Part shown: in pieces, positions 9,021 through 17,359 of the stretch
Numbering within the stretch: position 1 is the stretch's first letter
Layout: each line of letters begins with the position of its first letter
NCBI GenBank assembly: GCA_964392365.1
Contig: CAYMPH010000011.1
Coordinates: 71,674 to 135,673, forward strand
DNA length: 64,000 nucleotides
From: CAYMPH01 sp964392365
GTDB lineage: Bacteria > Spirochaetota > UBA4802 > UBA5550
Reading direction: 5' to 3'
The notes under the pieces: generated by a model
Told to the model about the DNA's origin: nothing
Database searches by the model: none
Seen by the model: the letters and a program-made list of their open reading frames with translations, nothing else
Made by a program: the position numbers and the translations under genes

Positions 9021-9593
9021 ATGAACGAAACAATTCATGAAAATAAAACTTTCACTAAAGATGATTATTCAGATAATGATTTATCAGGCAGGGAATTTGA
9101 TTCATGCATATTTGTTAACTGCAATTTTTTTAAATGTGATTTATCTTACAGTGACTTTATAGATTGCAGGTTTGAAGACTGTAATTTCAGCATGGTTAAG
9201 TTCAACGATACCGGATTAAAAAATGTCACTTTCGCGGACTGTATGCTGCGCGGCATTGATTTTACTAAATGTAAGGACTTCCTGCTTGCTTTTAGTTTTG
9301 ATAAATGCATTTTAGATTATTCAAGTTTTCATAAGAAAAAAATAAATAAAACAATATTTAAAGAATGCTCGTTAAAAGAAATTGATTTTTCTTATGCAGA
9401 CTTAACATCATCAATCTTTAATAATTGCGATTTAATGAGAGCCGTCTTTCAGCATACAAATCTGGAAAAAGCAGATTTTCGAACATCAGATAATTACTCT
9501 ATTGATCCTGAAACAAATAGATTAAAAAAAGCAAGATTTTCTTATTCCGGAGTTATTGGTTTATTGGATAAATATCAGATAATAATTGAATGA
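9021..9593 (+). CDS. pentapeptide-repeat protein
   Basis: The 190-residue product is made almost entirely of A(D/N)LXX-type pentapeptide repeats, with many cysteine-rich versions (FVNCNFFKCDLSYSDFIDC, then SYADLTSSIFNNCDL). It would fold as a right-handed quadrilateral beta-helix of roughly four to five coils. There is no signal peptide, so it is presumably cytoplasmic. Some relatives mimic DNA and protect gyrase (Qnr, MfpA), but nothing here shows that. The start at 9021 has no strong ribosome-binding site. It converges on plsY. Confidence 0.85.
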   Translation: MNETIHENKTFTKDDYSDNDLSGREFDSCIFVNCNFFKCDLSYSDFIDCRFEDCNFSMVKFNDTGLKNVTFADCMLRGIDFTKCKDFLLAFSFDKCILDYSSFHKKKINKTIFKECSLKEIDFSYADLTSSIFNNCDLMRAVFQHTNLEKADFRTSDNYSIDPETNRLKKARFSYSGVIGLLDKYQIIIE

Positions 9594-9607
9594 TAAAATT
9601 ATTATAT

Positions 9608-9640
9608 CTGGAACATGCAGATAAATTTATCTAGTTCAGT
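9608..9640. terminator. possible bidirectional terminator hairpin
   Basis: Between the converging pentapeptide gene and plsY lies the 14-base palindrome AGATAAATTTATCT (9619-9632), flanked by weak outer pairing (CTGGAAC / GTTCAG) and followed by a T-rich run on the plus strand. The stem is AT-rich, so this is tentative. Confidence 0.3.
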
Positions 9641-10221
9641 TATTTTTCTGTTCCCTTGATTTTTTCCATTATATTTTTACTGTGATTTATAATAATAAAA
9701 ATAAAAATTGATGCAGCACCTGCAATTTCAAAATTATTATATCCTGTTGCGCCAAGCATACCTAAAGTAAGAACAGCAATCATAAAAAATGAAGCTAAAA
9801 ATGGAATACGCGCTACAAAATATAATATAACCCATAATTGAGCTGCAGCTGCAGCTGCATATGGATTGACTATTGTTGAGAATCCGAGAAAATTAGCAAC
9901 TCCTTTGCCTCCGCGGAATCCATGAAATACAGGGAATCTGTTACCGAATATAAGTGCAAGTCCAACCCAGGAAATATAACCGGCAGGAAGAAAAGTTACA
10001 CACGCAAAAGCAACAGCGCATGATCTGCCCATATCCAGAAGAAATACAATCGATGCCCATAATAAACCAGCCTGCCTGTACACATTTGTAACTCCTGCAT
10101 TTCCGCTGAATTTATCTCTGGGGTCGCCCAGTTTGAGTATTTTAAAGGTCAGTATTGAAAAATTTATAGAGCCTGCGAGGTAGGCTCCGAGAATAAATAT
10201 TGCATATATTTTTAAATCCAT
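9640..10221 (-). CDS. plsY: glycerol-3-phosphate acyltransferase PlsY
   Basis: The product is an integral membrane protein with about five helices and the PlsY signatures: GSINFS near the N-terminus, GNAGVTNVYR (family consensus SGNxGxTNxxR), and FPVFHGFRGGKGVA. PlsY transfers acyl from acyl-phosphate to glycerol-3-phosphate in phospholipid synthesis. I chose ATG at 10221 because GGTG lies 6 nt upstream and the family starts here; a longer frame reaches 10317 through a repeat. It is the last gene after the lipid/polyketide cluster, separated by about 240 bp of repeats, so co-transcription is uncertain. A second PlsY homologue is at 37329-38111. Confidence 0.9.
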   Translation of the reverse strand: MDLKIYAIFILGAYLAGSINFSILTFKILKLGDPRDKFSGNAGVTNVYRQAGLLWASIVFLLDMGRSCAVAFACVTFLPAGYISWVGLALIFGNRFPVFHGFRGGKGVANFLGFSTIVNPYAAAAAAQLWVILYFVARIPFLASFFMIAVLTLGMLGATGYNNFEIAGAASIFIFIIINHSKNIMEKIKGTEK

Positions 10222-10241
10222 TGTATCACCTGATTGATTTT

Positions 10242-10267
10242 GTTCATCTCGGCTCCGCTCGATGAAC
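10242..10267. repeat. short hairpin containing GGCTCCGCTC
   Basis: GTTCATC (10242-10248) and GATGAAC (10261-10267) flank a loop containing CGGCTCCGCTC. The loop string TCGGCTCCGCTC also occurs at about 24448-24459, and a variant lies at 10467-10486 (minus strand TCGTCTCCGCTCGA). It lies just upstream of plsY. Confidence 0.6.
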
Positions 10268-10333
10268 AGATATTTAATTGTAGCATTTAACGAAATAACT
10301 AGCGCTAATAAATTCAACAGAAATTAGTTTTTT

Positions 10334-10398
10334 TGTCATCCCCGTGAAAACGGGGATCCAGACTACAAAAATGGATTCCCGCCTTCGCGGGAATGACA
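10334..10398. repeat. dispersed palindromic repeat, family A copy 1
   Basis: A 65-bp element bounded by TGTCAT and ATGACA. It is made of two hairpins: CCCCG/CGGGG in the left half and TTCCCGC/GCGGGAA in the right half, joined by GGATCCAGAC and ATGGA. A second copy is at 35542-35605 and a decayed left half at 41935-41962. This type of repeat is widespread between genes in many bacteria. Confidence 0.85.
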
Positions 10399-10425
10399 GA
10401 TTAAAATCCACAACTCAGGAAAACC

Positions 10426-10456
10426 TTCACCCGTTTTTTATTTAGGAGAGGGTGAA
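10426..10456. repeat. TTCACCC/GGGTGAA hairpin
   Basis: Inverted TTCACCC (10426-10432) and GGGTGAA (10450-10456) surround a T-rich loop. The arms match the ends of the larger G/C-rich repeats at 51931-52003 and 54129-54251, so this may be a shortened relative. It lies just downstream of the dehydratase-phosphopantetheinyl transferase gene. Confidence 0.55.
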
Positions 10457-10458
10457 CA

Positions 10459-11964
10459 TTAACGCTGGTCGAGCGGAGACGAGACCACAGTAAATAAATG
10501 ATTCATATATTCAAAATGCGCTGCTTCGTATATATTATCTTTAAATCTGAATCTGCTTATATTTTTTCCTGTTTCAACAATAACTGCTTCTTTCCAGGCA
10601 TCTGCAAGATTTGATCTGAAAGCTTTTACTGCACATTCCTTTACAGACCATATTCTAAGTGATGCTTTATTTTTATTATCTGATTTTTCCACCAGTATAA
10701 TTTCATCTTCATTCATAAAAGTGGATTTTGTTTTGTTTACTCTGTCTGATATTTCTTCAACATCAACGCCGATGAATCCATTGCCTGCCAATGCAATTGC
10801 AAATCTTGAATCATGCGAAACACTGCAATTCATTTCAATACTGTTTCCGCAGATTGGAAAATTATCTGAATCTACAGTATTGATCTTTTCAGGAGAAATA
10901 TTATAATCATTTGAAAGTTTTCTTGTGAGAATTTTACACGCAAGTCTTGCTGATGTGAAACTTTTTATCCTTTTTTCTAACATGGATTTTGATCTTTCAA
11001 GTTCAATGTCAGAAAAAGTTTTTCCTGAGAACGGGGCATCCTTTCCGACTTCTACAAGTGAATAGCCTGCATAATGCAGCAGAAAATCATTTAATCTTTT
11101 TTCATCAGAAATACCATTAGAAATCCATTCTGGTGCTTTCAGTTTCCCTGCAGTTACATCCGACATTTTCAAATTTGAAACTGATTCCATTAGAATCCCG
11201 TCCATGCTGTAAATGTAAATATTATAATAGTTTGTATTTTTTTCAGTACTTACAGGAATAATTCTTGTGTGATATAATCCGTTTTTTTCAGTCTGATGAT
11301 ATATGGTTCTGTTTTCGAATCCTACGGGAAATCCGGTAAATCCGCTGTATCTCTGCCCCCAGACGCATGCTATATGAAAAGCAGCATCAAGAGGAAACGG
11401 CGATCCAAGAGGTCCGGGAAAAAATTCTGCTGTTCCTCCTGAAATTGTTCCCATAGCTCCGCTTCGGGAAATATAAATTTTATCTACTGCATTTCTGAAG
11501 CTTTTAAGAAATGGAACAAGTTCTTCATATAGTTTATCCGGCGATATTTCTGTAACAGGCCCTTCAATAATGCACGCTGTATCAAGCGGTATGGATTTTG
11601 TTTCATTAATTTTTAAATTAAAAATAACTTTCGCATTTTCGACTTTCCGTTTTATAGAACCGTCTTTTGATGATTTAATTGTGGATATAGTTGCAGAAAT
11701 TTCTGTGTCAGAAAAATTAAAATCTGCAATTGCTTCGAGAGTTTTCTGATCAGGAGTTATCTCAATGAACCTGCTGAATGCGGCAGAGGTTATTGTATTG
11801 ATATTAATATCAGGCATAATGCTTTGAAGTGCTGATGCGAGAAACTGCATTTCTTCAACAGCAGGAACAACAATTTTGCCGTTGAACTGATGGTCTTTGA
11901 TATAATTTCTTATATCAATTTTCAGCGGCATAGATTTAGTATTTACTGAGGAAATGTTTTCCAT
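10459..11964 (-). CDS. PKS-type dehydratase fused to 4'-phosphopantetheinyl transferase
   Basis: A 501-residue fusion. Residues about 12-270 form a double-hotdog polyketide dehydratase: HQFNGKIVVP (25-34) fits the catalytic HxxxGxxxxP motif, and PLDAAFHIACVWGQ (191-204) fits the second motif, with Asp193 and His197. Residues about 335-495 form a Sfp-type phosphopantetheinyl transferase, with SVSH (381-384), GVDVEEI (399-405) and WSVKECAVKA (439-448) supplying the Mg- and CoA-binding acids and lysines. The protein could therefore both activate the cluster's carrier proteins and dehydrate the 3-hydroxyacyl chain. The start ATG lies inside the end of the thioesterase gene (22-bp overlap); no clear Shine-Dalgarno is seen. 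The last codons overlap a small hairpin (10467-10486). Confidence 0.85.
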   Translation of the reverse strand: MENISSVNTKSMPLKIDIRNYIKDHQFNGKIVVPAVEEMQFLASALQSIMPDININTITSAAFSRFIEITPDQKTLEAIADFNFSDTEISATISTIKSSKDGSIKRKVENAKVIFNLKINETKSIPLDTACIIEGPVTEISPDKLYEELVPFLKSFRNAVDKIYISRSGAMGTISGGTAEFFPGPLGSPFPLDAAFHIACVWGQRYSGFTGFPVGFENRTIYHQTEKNGLYHTRIIPVSTEKNTNYYNIYIYSMDGILMESVSNLKMSDVTAGKLKAPEWISNGISDEKRLNDFLLHYAGYSLVEVGKDAPFSGKTFSDIELERSKSMLEKRIKSFTSARLACKILTRKLSNDYNISPEKINTVDSDNFPICGNSIEMNCSVSHDSRFAIALAGNGFIGVDVEEISDRVNKTKSTFMNEDEIILVEKSDNKNKASLRIWSVKECAVKAFRSNLADAWKEAVIVETGKNISRFRFKDNIYEAAHFEYMNHLFTVVSSPLDQR

Positions 11965-12422
11965 AATTCAACTGTTTTCGGGTCAACAGCAACGGGCATT
12001 CCTGAAAGATTTAATGCGCAGTGTCTTGTATGACCTGAACAGATCAGTTTGTAATTATCAGCATGAGTTATTATATAGTCAAATCTTAAGCGTACTCTTT
12101 CAAGTGCAACAGGCCTTGTATGAACGTACATTTTATCGTCATAGTATAGCGGAAAATAAAAATCAATTCCAAGATCAATAATAGGATAAACGTATCCGCT
12201 GTCTTCGATTTCTTTGTATGGGTATGCAGAGTCTCTCATGAGAGAGGCGCGGCCGTGTTCAAAATATCTTAAATAGTTTGCGTGATAAACAACCTGGGAT
12301 CTGTCTGTATCTGCATAGAGAGTTCTGTATTCGCATCTGTGCCAGACAAGGCCTGTTGTTTTGTCGCGCATGTAAATACTGTCGCCGTTTATCGGTTCCG
12401 GTATAAATGGTTTTGGTTTCAA
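11943..12422 (-). CDS. YbgC/FadM-like 4-hydroxybenzoyl-CoA thioesterase-fold acyl thioesterase
   Basis: A 159-residue hotdog thioesterase. YADTDRSQVVYHANYLRYFE carries the catalytic Asp and the VxxHxxY pattern of the 4HBT/YbgC family. The length is typical, with a 25-residue N-terminal extension. It would release or transfer the finished acyl chain from carrier protein or CoA. The start is TTG at 12422, supported by AGGAGG 6 nt upstream; this Shine-Dalgarno also encodes the final Arg-Arg of the preceding ketosynthase. It overlaps the next gene by 22 bp. Thioesterases of this type are regular members of aryl-polyene-like clusters. Confidence 0.85.
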   Translation of the reverse strand: MKPKPFIPEPINGDSIYMRDKTTGLVWHRCEYRTLYADTDRSQVVYHANYLRYFEHGRASLMRDSAYPYKEIEDSGYVYPIIDLGIDFYFPLYYDDKMYVHTRPVALERVRLRFDYIITHADNYKLICSGHTRHCALNLSGMPVAVDPKTVELWKTFPQ

Positions 12423-13688
12423 TTAAGGCCTCCTGAATACAACGCAGCAGTTTGTTCCGCCGAATCCGAACGCGTTTGACAAAAAAATATCGTAATCAGA
12501 TTTTCTCGCATTATTGGGAACAACATCAATATTGTCAAATGCAGGATCCGGAATATGATTTATAGTAGGAAGAATATATCCTTTGTTCATTGCTTCAATC
12601 GAGAATGCAGCTTCAATTGCTGCAGCTGCTCCGAGCGTATGGCCAATCTGAGATTTGTTTGATGATACAGGAATTTTTGAAATATTTTTTCCGAATACTG
12701 TTCTCAGGCACTCAACCTCGGTTTCATCACCGCGCGCTGTTGATGTACCGTGCGCATTTACATATTGTATATCTTCAGGCTGAAGTTCCGCATCAAAAAT
12801 AGAATCATTGATTGACCGGATTATTGTTTCAGGATTCGGTCGGATAAAATGATGCGCATCTGAAGTCCATCCTATTCCGAGAACTTCAGCCTTTGGCGTG
12901 AGCCCGTGCGCTTTAACTGCTTCCTCAGCTGCAAGAACCAGAACTCCCGCACCTTCGGATAAAATGAATCCCTTCCTGTCTATGCTGAATGGACGTGATG
13001 CCTGGCCCGGATCGCTGAATGCGCGGTCTGTTTCCTTTACTTTAAAGGTGGCATTCATGTTTTCAAAGCCGTGTATGATTTCAGGCAGGATGCAGGTATC
13101 GACTCCGCCTGCTAAAACAAAATCGCAGTCCCCGTCTCTTATCATGCGTGAACCGATTCCGATTGCGTGATTACCTGAAGCGCAGGCTCCCTGTGGTGAA
13201 AAAATGGGGCCTGTAAATCCAAGCAGCATTCCTGCTTTGCCTGATGGAAGATTTGAACAGAGATTAGGCAGCAGATACGGGCTTACTTTTAGATGACCTT
13301 TTTTAGTCAGGTTATCCATTGCTGTTCTGTATGCGTCTGATCCGTTGAGAGCTGATCCTATAAGGCATGCAGTTCTCGGCGCAGTTTGTGGGTTCATTTC
13401 AATCCCGGAGTTTTCAAGCGCTTCTTTGCATACTGCCATGGTAAGCAGAACGAACATCGCATTCCAGTGGTAGATTTCCTTTTCATCAGCAAAGCCGAGC
13501 TTGTGCGGGTCCCATTCCGGAATTTCACCTACAATGCTGCTCGAAGCATTAATTTTGCATCTTGTAATTTTGCTGAAGCCTGCTTCGCCGTTAAGTGCTC
13601 TGGCAAAAGATTTATCAAAAGTAGAGCCAAGAGGCGTTGCTGCTCCATAGCCTACAATAAAAACGCGTCTGTTTTTCGGTGCTCTCAT
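12423..13688 (-). CDS. beta-ketoacyl-ACP synthase (FabF-like), cluster KS 1
   Basis: A 421-residue condensing enzyme with a full Cys-His-His set: the nucleophile in GACASG, His in NAHGTSTARGD, and Lys/His in NKSQIGHTLGAA. It ends in the usual FGFGGTNCCVVFRRP strand. It should perform decarboxylative condensation of malonyl-ACP. It begins 13 bp after the related ketosynthase gene upstream, from which it has probably diverged after duplication. AGGA lies 11 nt before the ATG. Its place between two ketosynthases, a thioesterase and two radical SAM genes marks it as a dedicated, not housekeeping, FabF. Confidence 0.9.
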   Translation of the reverse strand: MRAPKNRRVFIVGYGAATPLGSTFDKSFARALNGEAGFSKITRCKINASSSIVGEIPEWDPHKLGFADEKEIYHWNAMFVLLTMAVCKEALENSGIEMNPQTAPRTACLIGSALNGSDAYRTAMDNLTKKGHLKVSPYLLPNLCSNLPSGKAGMLLGFTGPIFSPQGACASGNHAIGIGSRMIRDGDCDFVLAGGVDTCILPEIIHGFENMNATFKVKETDRAFSDPGQASRPFSIDRKGFILSEGAGVLVLAAEEAVKAHGLTPKAEVLGIGWTSDAHHFIRPNPETIIRSINDSIFDAELQPEDIQYVNAHGTSTARGDETEVECLRTVFGKNISKIPVSSNKSQIGHTLGAAAAIEAAFSIEAMNKGYILPTINHIPDPAFDNIDVVPNNARKSDYDIFLSNAFGFGGTNCCVVFRRP

Positions 13689-13701
13689 TTATGTCAAATT
13701 C

Positions 13702-14949
13702 CTAATTTACTTTTTTAAAAACTATACAGGAGTTACAGCCTCCGAAACCGAAGGAATTTTTCAACAAAAATTCCTGTGAGACCTTTCTCGCGCCTTCAGA
13801 TACACAGTCAATTGCAATTTCAGGATCAGGCGTGTAATTTATCGTAGGGAGAAGAATATCATTCTTCATTCCGTGCATTGCAAAAATAGATTCTATTGCG
13901 CTTGAAGCTCCCATTGAATGGCCGATTAAAGACTTGTTGGCTGATACCGGCGGTATTTTATCTCCGAAAATGCTGGTAAGAGCATCGTATTCGATTTTGT
14001 CTCCGATTTTTGTGGAGGTGCCGTGAGCGTTCACTGCATCTATATCCGCTGAAGATATTCCTGCTTTCGAAATTGATTCGCTTATGCATCTTGATACAGT
14101 TGCGAGATTCGGAGCTACAAAATGATTTGCATCAGAAGTCATGGAATAACCGGCAATTTCAATTTCATATTTTATTCCGTGGGCTTTTGCATATTCTTCT
14201 GAGCATATGATAATTGCACCTGATCCCTCTGATATAATAAAACCTTTTCTATCAATAGAAAAAGGCCTGCTTGCTTTTTTGGGATCATCATCCGGTACGC
14301 CAGGTTTTGATTTGAAAGCCCCGTTCATTGTTGCAAATCCGGCAACTATAGGCTCAACAAGGCACGCATCAACTGCACCGCAGATTACTGCATCTGCCAT
14401 ATTATTTTCAATCAGCATTGATCCTATTATCATTGAAGTGGCGCCTGTTGCACACGCGGTTATTGTTGATGTAATGGGGCCAGTAGCTCCGGTTAAAATA
14501 GAAACTTTTCCGCCAATCATGTTTATGCAGGAATTGGGATTTGTAAACGGGTGAGGAAGTTTTCCGGACGCTATCATTTTTCTGTCCGCATTTAATACTG
14601 CATCTAAACCGCCGACTGCAGTACTGAATGTAATGCCGATTCTATGTGCGTTTTCAGGAGTGATTTCAATTGAGCTGTTTTTCAGAGCGCGGAAAGCAGT
14701 TAGCATTCCATATTTAAAAATTGGAGCTGTCCAGTGTGCCATTTCACGAGGTCTTAAAAACGGATAAGGATCGACATCAATTTCCTGAATCTCTCCGGCA
14801 ATCTTTACCGGGAACTCATCATTATATTCAAACCGTGTGAGTTTACCTATACCGCTTTCGCCATTCAGGGCTCTATCCCAGGCTGGAAGAAAATCATTGC
14901 CGAGTGATGATACAGCATCGTATCCGGCAATTACGACTTTTTTTTTCAT
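13702..14949 (-). CDS. beta-ketoacyl-ACP synthase (FabF-like), cluster KS 2
   Basis: A 415-residue ketosynthase with nucleophile TACATGA, NAHGTSTKIGD and NKSLIGHSMGAS, so all three catalytic residues are present. The C-terminal SFGFGGCNSCIVFKKVN is typical. It is clearly paralogous to the adjacent KS at 12423-13688 but well diverged. The start ATG lies 9 nt after the stop of the upstream radical SAM gene with no obvious Shine-Dalgarno, suggesting translational coupling. Two active KS enzymes plus the KS-CLF fusion imply at least two kinds of condensation, for example starter and extension, or two chain-length ranges. Confidence 0.9.
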   Translation of the reverse strand: MKKKVVIAGYDAVSSLGNDFLPAWDRALNGESGIGKLTRFEYNDEFPVKIAGEIQEIDVDPYPFLRPREMAHWTAPIFKYGMLTAFRALKNSSIEITPENAHRIGITFSTAVGGLDAVLNADRKMIASGKLPHPFTNPNSCINMIGGKVSILTGATGPITSTITACATGATSMIIGSMLIENNMADAVICGAVDACLVEPIVAGFATMNGAFKSKPGVPDDDPKKASRPFSIDRKGFIISEGSGAIIICSEEYAKAHGIKYEIEIAGYSMTSDANHFVAPNLATVSRCISESISKAGISSADIDAVNAHGTSTKIGDKIEYDALTSIFGDKIPPVSANKSLIGHSMGASSAIESIFAMHGMKNDILLPTINYTPDPEIAIDCVSEGARKVSQEFLLKNSFGFGGCNSCIVFKKVN

Positions 14950-14958
14950 CTGGAGATT

Positions 14959-15957
14959 CTACCAGGGAATAAATTTATAGAGCTTGGCAAACATTTCATA
15001 AACCTCAATCCAGTTCTGAAGGTCTTCTGTTGTTCTGATATGGTCTCTTTTGTTGACCATAATCCAGCTCATTGTAGCAGCACCGTCTTTACATGTTGTG
15101 CAGTCCCTTGTTTCCGATGTGCAGCATCTATGCGTTGTTTTAAGATCCGATGCATATCTGATAAATCTGATAAGCCTTTTCGGCTGCGGATCTCTCTTGT
15201 CGAATGATTCAGTTACAGAAGGGCACTCATTCCAGCCGAACGGCCGTCCAAGCATTTTACCTTCTGTGATAACTTTATGATAATATTTAGATGATATAAC
15301 CGTGTCAGGATATTTGTCGAGCATTGCGTCCATTTCGTTTTTTACATTTAGAAGCTGTTCTGTTGTCCATGAAAAACCATCCACGCTTTCATCGTTTGAT
15401 AACAGCTGCATATGCACTTTGAGTCCTGCATCGCGGATTTTTTTAATTACAGTTTCAGTTTTGCCTATCTGCCTTGGTGTAATTGTGTACAGATAATATG
15501 TGTACTGATCGCCTTCATAGTTTTTTCTGGAAGTGCCGAATGTATTTTTCCCGCGGAGAACAATCTCATCCTCTTCATCGCCCCAGAGTGAAATTCCAAC
15601 CATCATGTCAGGAAATCTGTCGCGCGGGACTTTTATTATGCCGTTCGTTGCGCAGTATGTAGGAAGTTTTTTGTAGAAAGCTTCAACTCTGTCGAGATAT
15701 AGTGTTGGCTCGCCGCCAATAAGAATAGCAAGATTTACTCCGCGTTCTTTTTCCTTGTCAATAAATTCATCCCATTTGTTTATATCAGGCTCATCTTCTC
15801 CAACCTTGTGCTCGTTTGAAGAAAAGAAAAAACATCCCTTGCACCTGAGATTGCATTTATTTGTTAAATCGTAGATAGAACTTCTGATATTAAGCTTCGA
15901 TATATTTTTATATCTGTCGTGCCATTCTTTATTTAAAAGTGAACTGACTGTTACCAT
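14959..15957 (-). CDS. radical SAM enzyme with C-terminal cysteine cluster (RS2)
   Basis: A 332-residue radical SAM protein with Cys35, Cys39 and Cys42 in TNKCNLRCKGC (CX3CX2C) and a GGEPTL motif. Near the C-terminus are CC and then RDCTTCKDGA, a set of cysteines fit for an auxiliary iron-sulphur cluster as in SPASM/twitch enzymes. It is a sister of the gene immediately upstream, sharing WGxxxxxD after the GGE strand, the DKYPD helix and the C-terminal Cys pattern. Its substrate is unknown; its position between a carrier protein and ketosynthases suggests it modifies a carrier-bound acyl chain. No peptide substrate gene is visible, which argues against RiPP maturation. Confidence 0.85.
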   Translation of the reverse strand: MVTVSSLLNKEWHDRYKNISKLNIRSSIYDLTNKCNLRCKGCFFFSSNEHKVGEDEPDINKWDEFIDKEKERGVNLAILIGGEPTLYLDRVEAFYKKLPTYCATNGIIKVPRDRFPDMMVGISLWGDEEDEIVLRGKNTFGTSRKNYEGDQYTYYLYTITPRQIGKTETVIKKIRDAGLKVHMQLLSNDESVDGFSWTTEQLLNVKNEMDAMLDKYPDTVISSKYYHKVITEGKMLGRPFGWNECPSVTESFDKRDPQPKRLIRFIRYASDLKTTHRCCTSETRDCTTCKDGAATMSWIMVNKRDHIRTTEDLQNWIEVYEMFAKLYKFIPW

Positions 15958-15975
15958 TAATTACCCTCTGTATTA

Positions 15976-17058
15976 TTAAAGTTCCCGGCCTGGAGCCGGA
16001 ATTAGTTTATTGCAAAGATTCTTCCCTTTTTCATATCCCATAACCCATACTGCAAGATATGTATCAACAAAATCAAGCCATGATCTGAATTGATCCGGAT
16101 TGGCTGCATGCCTGTAAAGTCTTGCAGTAACAACAGCGCTTGCTGCAGCATAGTGCCTGCAGTCAGGGCAGTCTGTATCCGGAACGCAGCAAGCAACATC
16201 ACGGTCCCAGGAAAGATCGGCCCTGTACTGCCTGAATGATCTTCCAAGACCAATATCTTCAGAAGGATTCATTCTCGGATATGAACAGCTGTAAAGATCA
16301 TGTAATCCGTCTTTTGATGTATGTGCTATAATATTATAATATGAAAAAAGTACATTATCCGGGTATTTTTCAAGAACATCTGTCATTGCTTTACGTACAG
16401 CAAGCAACGTTTTTTCAGTGTGTCTCAGATGACCTGTATATCCGACAGGTGAGGAAAACATATTGAATGTAATTTTACAGTTATTGGCTGCAATTATTTC
16501 CATTACTTCATATATTTCATTAACATTTTCGCTTGTGAAGGTATATACAAATACTGCTCTCGGATCGTCTTTGTAGTTTTCAATCTGTTTAATAAGTAGA
16601 TTTTTAGCATTGCGTATTCTATCGCTGGATGAGTCGTTTCCCCATACAGAAATATGAAGTTTGTATCCGACAGATTCAGAAATTTTTTTAAAGCCGTTTG
16701 TTGCAATGCTGCCAAGAGGCATTTCATCATAGCATGCCTGTAAAATATCAGGAACAAGTGAAGGCTCAGCTCCTGCAAGAACAACATATGTTATGCCGCG
16801 AGCTTTTTCCTCTTTCATCAGTGCGCGCCATGCTTCGGGATCGTTGTTTTCTTTTGCGAACTGTTTGTCACCCTCGAAATAATAACAGCCGTTGCAGCGG
16901 ATGTTGCACCTGTTGGTCATGTCATAGGTTGTTTCTCTGAGGAAGAAAAATTTTCTAACCTTCTCCCATCTTTCCCTTATCTCCGGATCTTTTAAAAGAT
17001 CTGAAAATTTCCATTTTTCAGTTTCAGGCAGAGTTGTTTTTTCAATTTTTGAATTCAT
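15976..17058 (-). CDS. radical SAM enzyme with C-terminal cysteine cluster (RS1)
   Basis: The paralogue of the next gene, with Cys51, Cys55 and Cys58 in TNRCNIRCNGC. The GGE motif is altered to AGAEPSL. The C-terminal cysteines are CCVPDTDCPDC, with a further Cys about 35 residues earlier, consistent with an auxiliary cluster. I place the start at ATG 17058, 7 nt after the acyl carrier protein stop; the longer frame to 17136 would overlap the carrier gene almost fully and begins without support. Co-translation with the ACP fits a role on ACP-bound substrate. The pair probably arose by tandem duplication and may act in sequence or as a heterodimer. The reaction is unknown. Confidence 0.85.
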   Translation of the reverse strand: MNSKIEKTTLPETEKWKFSDLLKDPEIRERWEKVRKFFFLRETTYDMTNRCNIRCNGCYYFEGDKQFAKENNDPEAWRALMKEEKARGITYVVLAGAEPSLVPDILQACYDEMPLGSIATNGFKKISESVGYKLHISVWGNDSSSDRIRNAKNLLIKQIENYKDDPRAVFVYTFTSENVNEIYEVMEIIAANNCKITFNMFSSPVGYTGHLRHTEKTLLAVRKAMTDVLEKYPDNVLFSYYNIIAHTSKDGLHDLYSCSYPRMNPSEDIGLGRSFRQYRADLSWDRDVACCVPDTDCPDCRHYAAASAVVTARLYRHAANPDQFRSWLDFVDTYLAVWVMGYEKGKNLCNKLIPAPGREL

Positions 17059-17065
17059 TTTTTTA

Positions 17066-17317
17066 TCAGGATATTTTTTCTTTAATATAATCAGCGATTT
17101 TGGAAACTGTTGAAAGTTTTGGATAATCGTCTTCATCTATTGTTATGCTGAATTCATCCTGTAAAACCAGTACAACTGTGGTAAGATCCATGCTGTCAAT
17201 TCCCAGCTCATCAACAAGGTCAAGATCAACTTTAAATGTATCAGCAGTTGTATCTTCAAGCTTGAGCTCATCAATAAGAATTTGTGCAACCTTAAGCTGA
17301 ATTTCTTTTTTATCCAT
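17066..17317 (-). CDS. acyl carrier protein 2
   Basis: An 83-residue acidic carrier protein with the phosphopantetheine attachment serine in ELGIDSMDLTTVV. Length and charge are typical of ACPs. The start ATG has GGAGG about 9 nt upstream. The divergent helix II (VVLVLQDEFSITID) sets it apart from housekeeping AcpP (DSLDxVEL). It is one of two carrier proteins in the cluster; the transferase domain encoded at 10459-11964 is the likely activator. Confidence 0.92.
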   Translation of the reverse strand: MDKKEIQLKVAQILIDELKLEDTTADTFKVDLDLVDELGIDSMDLTTVVLVLQDEFSITIDEDDYPKLSTVSKIADYIKEKIS

Positions 17318-17359
17318 TTTAAATAATCCTCCAGAATATTATAACATAATGCTTTATTT

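Noticed and set aside
14959..17058. RiPP maturation by the radical SAM pair with SPASM-like ends
   Set aside because: No small precursor-like gene, no RRE domain and no peptidase or transporter nearby; surrounding genes are all fatty-acid or polyketide type.
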